Shown here: piece after piece, positions 60,913-64,000 of the stretch
How positions within the stretch are numbered: position 1 is the stretch's first letter
Layout: each line of letters begins with the position of its first letter
NCBI RefSeq assembly: GCF_014596935.1
Contig: NZ_JACVXC010000003.1
Coordinates: 372,001 to 436,000, forward strand
Source of the DNA: Aestuariibaculum suncheonense
GTDB taxonomy: Bacteria > Bacteroidota > Bacteroidia > Flavobacteriales > Flavobacteriaceae
DNA length: 64,000 nt
Direction of reading: 5' to 3'
Made by a program: the position numbers and the translations under genes
Notes under the pieces: generated by a model
What the model was told of the DNA's origin: nothing
Seen by the model: the letters and a program-made list of their open reading frames with translations, nothing else
Databases searched by the model: none

Positions 60913-62085
60913 CTATAAAGAGTCAATCGCTGCTTTAATTCGCTGAAATGCTTGTTGAATTTTAGCTAATGGCGATGCGATATTCATACGCATAAACAAC
61001 TCGTAATCGGCTCCAAATGTCGACCCTAAAGCTAACCCCACCTTTGCTTTATTAAATACTAAGGCTTTTAATTGGGTTTTGTTAAGATTAAGTGCTGAAA
61101 AATCTAACCATACTTGATACGTGCCTTCCGGACGAATCATTTTTACTTGTGGCAATTCAGTTTTTAAAAAGTCTTCAATCCAGTTTACCGTTTCTTCTAA
61201 ATACAAGACCAACTCGTCTACCCAGGCATGACCACTTGTATAGGCCGCCAAAATAGCATAAGCTGACAAAGCACCTCCTTGATGCAAATACATAGAGGTT
61301 ACCAAACTGTTTATAACTTCAAACTGTGCTTTGTTTTCAGCATAAATATATCCATTGGCAATACTTTGCATACCAAAGGTTTTTGCCGGCGAGCCTAAAA
61401 CTGCAATATGATTTTCTATATTTTCAAGTGATAAAATACTGTTGAATTTTGTCTTACTGAATACAATTTCAGAATGTACTTCGTCACTGACTATAATCAC
61501 ATTGTATTGATTGGCTAAATCCACCAACTTTTGTAATTCTTCATGGCACCAGACGCGACCAACAGGATTATGCGGATTACATAACAAAATCATTTTGGTA
61601 TTACCCGATTTAAGTTGCTGCTCCATATGCTCAAAATCGAAAGCATAATGTCCATTTTCAATTTTTAACGGATTCTCTATAACGGTACGATTGGCGGTTT
61701 TGATAGCATTATAAAATTGATGATACACCGGCGTTTGAATCATGATGCCATCACTTTCTTTTGTTAGCGCCCGTAAAATAACAGCAATAGCCGTAAGCAC
61801 GCCATTCACCTGAATGAACGCATTTGGGTTCATCTGTAAGCCGTGACGCTTTAAATTCCAGTTTGCCATAGCTTCTTTAACCTGCGGACTAATATCTTCA
61901 TAGGCATAAATACCGCGTTCTACAATGTTTCGTAAGGCTTCGGTAATAGGAGATGCGACTTTAAAATCCATATCGGCAATCCATAACGGCATCACATCAT
62001 CTGTACCCAAAACCATTTTTAAATATTTAGGATTATTCTTTACAAAATAATTTTCAACAGTGTGTTCAATATCGAATATACTCAT
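60913..62085 (-). CDS. MalY/PatB family C-S lyase (PLP)
   Basis: 390 residues, fold-type I aminotransferase. MalY/PatB marks: LPLWIADMDFKVASPI near the N-terminus, LLCNPHNPVGRVW, VSDEVHSEIVFS, PLP-binding Lys in LGSPAKTFGMQS, and the C-terminal MRMNIASPLAKIQQAF. Such enzymes cleave cystathionine or cysteine conjugates by beta-elimination, giving pyruvate, ammonia and a thiol. The gene is monocistronic on the minus strand, bounded by a terminator and by repeat element B. Confidence 0.88.
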   Translation of the reverse strand: MSIFDIEHTVENYFVKNNPKYLKMVLGTDDVMPLWIADMDFKVASPITEALRNIVERGIYAYEDISPQVKEAMANWNLKRHGLQMNPNAFIQVNGVLTAIAVILRALTKESDGIMIQTPVYHQFYNAIKTANRTVIENPLKIENGHYAFDFEHMEQQLKSGNTKMILLCNPHNPVGRVWCHEELQKLVDLANQYNVIIVSDEVHSEIVFSKTKFNSILSLENIENHIAVLGSPAKTFGMQSIANGYIYAENKAQFEVINSLVTSMYLHQGGALSAYAILAAYTSGHAWVDELVLYLEETVNWIEDFLKTELPQVKMIRPEGTYQVWLDFSALNLNKTQLKALVFNKAKVGLALGSTFGADYELFMRMNIASPLAKIQQAFQRIKAAIDSL

Positions 62086-62180
62086 AGGATAGTTTGTTTT
62101 TATAGTCGTTACCCAAAACTAGCAATATTGGTTTAGTTTACACCTAATTTTATATTGATTTTAAGATTCTAAATCTAATT

Positions 62181-62251
62181 GCGTTAGGGATTGGAGCAAG
62201 CTACCATGTAGCGCGTAAAGCCCGCCCCGAAGTGTCAACGAAGGGTAACGC
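62181..62251 (+). repeat. Structured dispersed-repeat element B
   Basis: 71 bp bounded by GCGTTA (62181) and TAACGC (62246). An internal hairpin is GCTAC-CAT-GTAGC (62200-62212). Blocks TTAGGGATTGGAG (62184) and AAAGCCCGCCCCGAA (62217) match element A near 5.7 kb with few changes. It lies between the glyA terminator and the patB-like start. GC content is visibly above the surroundings. I associate GCGTTAGGGATTG-type intergenic repeats with Flavobacteriia genomes from memory only. Confidence 0.6.
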
Positions 62252-62262
62252 CCAAAAACAAA

Positions 62263-62287
62263 AAATCCCGCTAAATGGGCGGGATTT
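62263..62287 (-). terminator. Terminator of glyA
   Basis: 9-bp stem AAATCCCGC / GCGGGATTT with a 7-base loop and a minus-strand T6 run, about 43 bp past the glyA stop. Confidence 0.85.
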
Positions 62288-62329
62288 ATTTATTATAGAT
62301 GCCGAAACCAGTTCAGCATGAAAAGCTTA

Positions 62330-63604
62330 TTAAGCTACGAATAACGGTCTATCTGCCATTAATGCATTTACTTTATCGGCTACAGCTTCTAAAACAGCTT
62401 CGTCTTGGTAGTTCATAATCACTTCATCAATTAACTCAACGATTTGCTCCATTTCAGCTTCTTTTAAACCTCTTGTCGTCACTGCAGCAGCACCAATACG
62501 GATACCTGAAGTTACGAAAGGAGAACGCGTATCGAATGGCACCATGTTTTTATTAACCGTAATATCTGCTTTTACTAAAGCCTGTTCTGCATCTTTACCT
62601 GAAATATCTTTGTTACGTAAATCGATAAGCATACAATGGTTATCTGTACCACCAGAAATGATGTTGTATCCTTTTCCAACTAAAGCTTTCGCTAAAGCAG
62701 CCGCATTGGCTTTTACCTGTAACTGGTAGTGTAAAAACTCATCGGTTAACGCTTCGCCAAAAGCAATTGCTTTAGCAGCAATGATGTGCTCTAATGGTCC
62801 TCCTTGGTTTCCTGGGAATACAGCAGAATCTAATAAAGAAGACATTTTACGTAAGCTACCATCTTTTAAAGTGATTCCGAATGGATTATCGAAATCTTTC
62901 CCCATCATAATCATACCGCCTCTTGGACCTCTCAACGTCTTGTGAGTCGTTGTGGTTACAATGTGACAGTGTGGCATTGGGTCGTTTAAAATACCTTTTG
63001 CAATCATACCTGCCGGATGAGAGATATCAGCCATTAAGATAGCCCCAACACTATCGGCAATGACTCTGAAACGAGCGAAATCAATATCACGTGAGTAAGC
63101 CGAAGCTCCAGCGATAATTAATTTTGGTTGTTCTTTAGTAGCAATCTCTTGAATTTTATCATAGTTTAACACACCTGTCTCCTCTTCTACACCGTAAAAT
63201 ACAGGATTGTATAATTTTCCTGAAAAGTTTACCGGTGATCCATGTGTTAAGTGACCTCCATGTGATAAATCGAATCCTAAAATTTTGTCACCAGGATTTA
63301 AACAAGCATGGTAAACTGCTGTATTAGCCTGACTTCCTGAGTGTGGCTGTACGTTTACATACTCTGCACCAAACAAAGCTTTTGCTCTATCAATTGCTAT
63401 TTGCTCTACTTCATCAACTACTTCACATCCACCGTAATAGCGTTTGCCAGGGTATCCTTCAGCATATTTATTAGTTAATACTGAACCAGCTGCCTCCATA
63501 ACTTGATTACTAACAAAGTTCTCAGACGCAATAAGCTCTAAACCATGTAGTTGGCGCTCTTTCTCAGCTTGAATTAATTCAAAAATTTGTTCGTCGCGTT
63601 GCAT
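62330..63604 (-). CDS. glyA: Serine hydroxymethyltransferase
   Basis: 424 residues, full length. Landmarks: [71 protein letters not shown] and the PLP lysine in [16 protein letters not shown]. It converts serine and tetrahydrofolate to glycine and methylene-THF in the cytoplasm. It is a single-gene unit with a -7 box 30 bp upstream; a fumarylacetoacetase gene is divergent from it. Confidence 0.96.
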   Translation of the reverse strand: MQRDEQIFELIQAEKERQLHGLELIASENFVSNQVMEAAGSVLTNKYAEGYPGKRYYGGCEVVDEVEQIAIDRAKALFGAEYVNVQPHSGSQANTAVYHACLNPGDKILGFDLSHGGHLTHGSPVNFSGKLYNPVFYGVEEETGVLNYDKIQEIATKEQPKLIIAGASAYSRDIDFARFRVIADSVGAILMADISHPAGMIAKGILNDPMPHCHIVTTTTHKTLRGPRGGMIMMGKDFDNPFGITLKDGSLRKMSSLLDSAVFPGNQGGPLEHIIAAKAIAFGEALTDEFLHYQLQVKANAAALAKALVGKGYNIISGGTDNHCMLIDLRNKDISGKDAEQALVKADITVNKNMVPFDTRSPFVTSGIRIGAAAVTTRGLKEAEMEQIVELIDEVIMNYQDEAVLEAVADKVNALMADRPLFVA

Positions 63605-63633
63605 ATAAAATTAAATTCTAGTTAAATATGCAG

Positions 63634-63641
63634 CAAAAGTA
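63634..63641 (-). promoter_or_regulatory. Promoter -7 box for glyA
   Basis: Minus-strand TACTTTTG fits TAnnTTTG, 30 bp before the ATG at 63604. Confidence 0.5.
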
Positions 63642-63744
63642 ACAAATAGATTAGTTAAATTCACCAAAAAACATATATTTACTATTAAGTTTTTGTCCTT
63701 TTTATTAACCCACTATTCAAACCCAATTTTTATTTATTTTTTTC

Positions 63745-63773
63745 TTGAAAAATGAAAATTTTATGTAGGTTTG
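63745..63773 (+). promoter_or_regulatory. Promoter (-33 and -7) for fumarylacetoacetase gene
   Basis: TTG at 63745-63747, an 18-bp spacer, then TAGGTTTG at 63766-63773. This is the fullest bacteroidotal promoter match in the window and gives a leader of about 30 bases. Confidence 0.65.
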
Positions 63774-63806
63774 AACATTATTCATATTAAAAAAATTATA
63801 TAAGTT

Positions 63807-64000
63807 ATGCCGTTATCAGCTAACAATCCAGATAGAACATCGTGGTTACACGTCGATAAGAACTCCGATTTCCCTATTCAAAACATTCCATTTGGTGTGT
63901 TTTTAACACGTGATGATATCATTACTATAGGAACCCGTATTGGTGATACCGCTATAGATTTAGGGGCCTTACATCAGTTGGGGTATTTTGATGGCATCCC
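63807..64000 (+). CDS. fahA: Fumarylacetoacetase, 5' part
   Basis: First 64 codons of a frame that runs off the window end. The sequence PLSANNPDRTSWLHVDKNSD, then FPIQNIPFGVFLT and RIGDTAIDLGALHQLGYFDG, is the typical N-terminal domain of fumarylacetoacetase, the last enzyme of tyrosine and phenylalanine breakdown (fumarylacetoacetate to fumarate and acetoacetate). The catalytic C-terminal domain is outside the window. The ATG follows a well-formed promoter. It is unrelated in role to the shorter FAH-family gene at 16511. Confidence 0.88.
   Translation, partial: MPLSANNPDRTSWLHVDKNSDFPIQNIPFGVFLTRDDIITIGTRIGDTAIDLGALHQLGYFDGI

Noticed and set aside
1-64000. Prophage, insertion sequence, tRNA or rRNA genes
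   Set aside because: No transposase, integrase, phage structural gene, tRNA cloverleaf with TTCRA arm or rRNA-like segment was recognised on either strand; a tRNAscan or ISfinder search would settle it.

Overview
This 64 kb window is chromosomal DNA from a marine-type member of the Bacteroidota, most probably family Flavobacteriaceae. Supporting signs are the gliding genes gldF and gldG, several Flavobacteriia-restricted families (DUF6452, DUF6048, DUF4294), the bacteroidotal promoter -7 box TAnnTTTG upstream of many genes, few Shine-Dalgarno-like sequences and AT-rich gene borders. No rRNA, tRNA, CRISPR array, insertion sequence or prophage was recognised.

Positions 1-32 kb are mostly housekeeping and small accessory units: the end of an rlmD-like RNA methyltransferase, two flavobacterial envelope proteins, the agmatine-to-putrescine pair aguB-aguA, an rlmL-like methyltransferase, a ZIP metal transporter, an M42 peptidase, a Nudix protein, a PrsW protease, a half-length DEAD-box protein, a Crp/NTF2-like/YceI cluster, an MFS exporter, a DUF294-exonuclease pair, an acetate uptake and activation operon (DUF4212, symporter, acs), purC, phoH, a SAM hydrolase-like gene, and gldF-X-gldG, where X is an uncommon insert. 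dnaN follows at 32.6 kb.

Positions 34-56 kb are rich in sugar metabolism: a secreted GH2 beta-galactosidase, an eight-haem TPR lipoprotein, then two divergent operons. The leftward one encodes a mannonate-type SDR, mannonate dehydratase, LutA, LutB, LutC and KduI. The rightward one encodes a fused rhamnulose-1-phosphate aldolase/lactaldehyde dehydrogenase, rhamnose isomerase, rhamnulokinase and a permease. Together they would turn L-rhamnose into DHAP plus L-lactate, lactate into pyruvate, and uronates into KDG-type intermediates. This is the monomer set of ulvan-like algal polysaccharide (inference). Their shared 320-bp intergenic region holds two mirror-image operators built from ACAGT/ACTGT repeats. 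A galM-galK-galT operon follows.

Positions 56-64 kb hold a beta-helix lipoprotein, an FRG-domain gene, a FemAB-like protein, a SatD-DUF3307 operon behind three palindromes spaced exactly 28 bp apart, a PatB-like C-S lyase, glyA and the start of a fumarylacetoacetase gene.

The most unusual non-coding signals are the rhamnose/uronate operators, the SatD triple operator, a perfect 22-bp palindrome before the NTF2-YceI operon, and two related structured elements (near 5.7 kb and 62.2 kb) that look like a dispersed repeat or RNA family.
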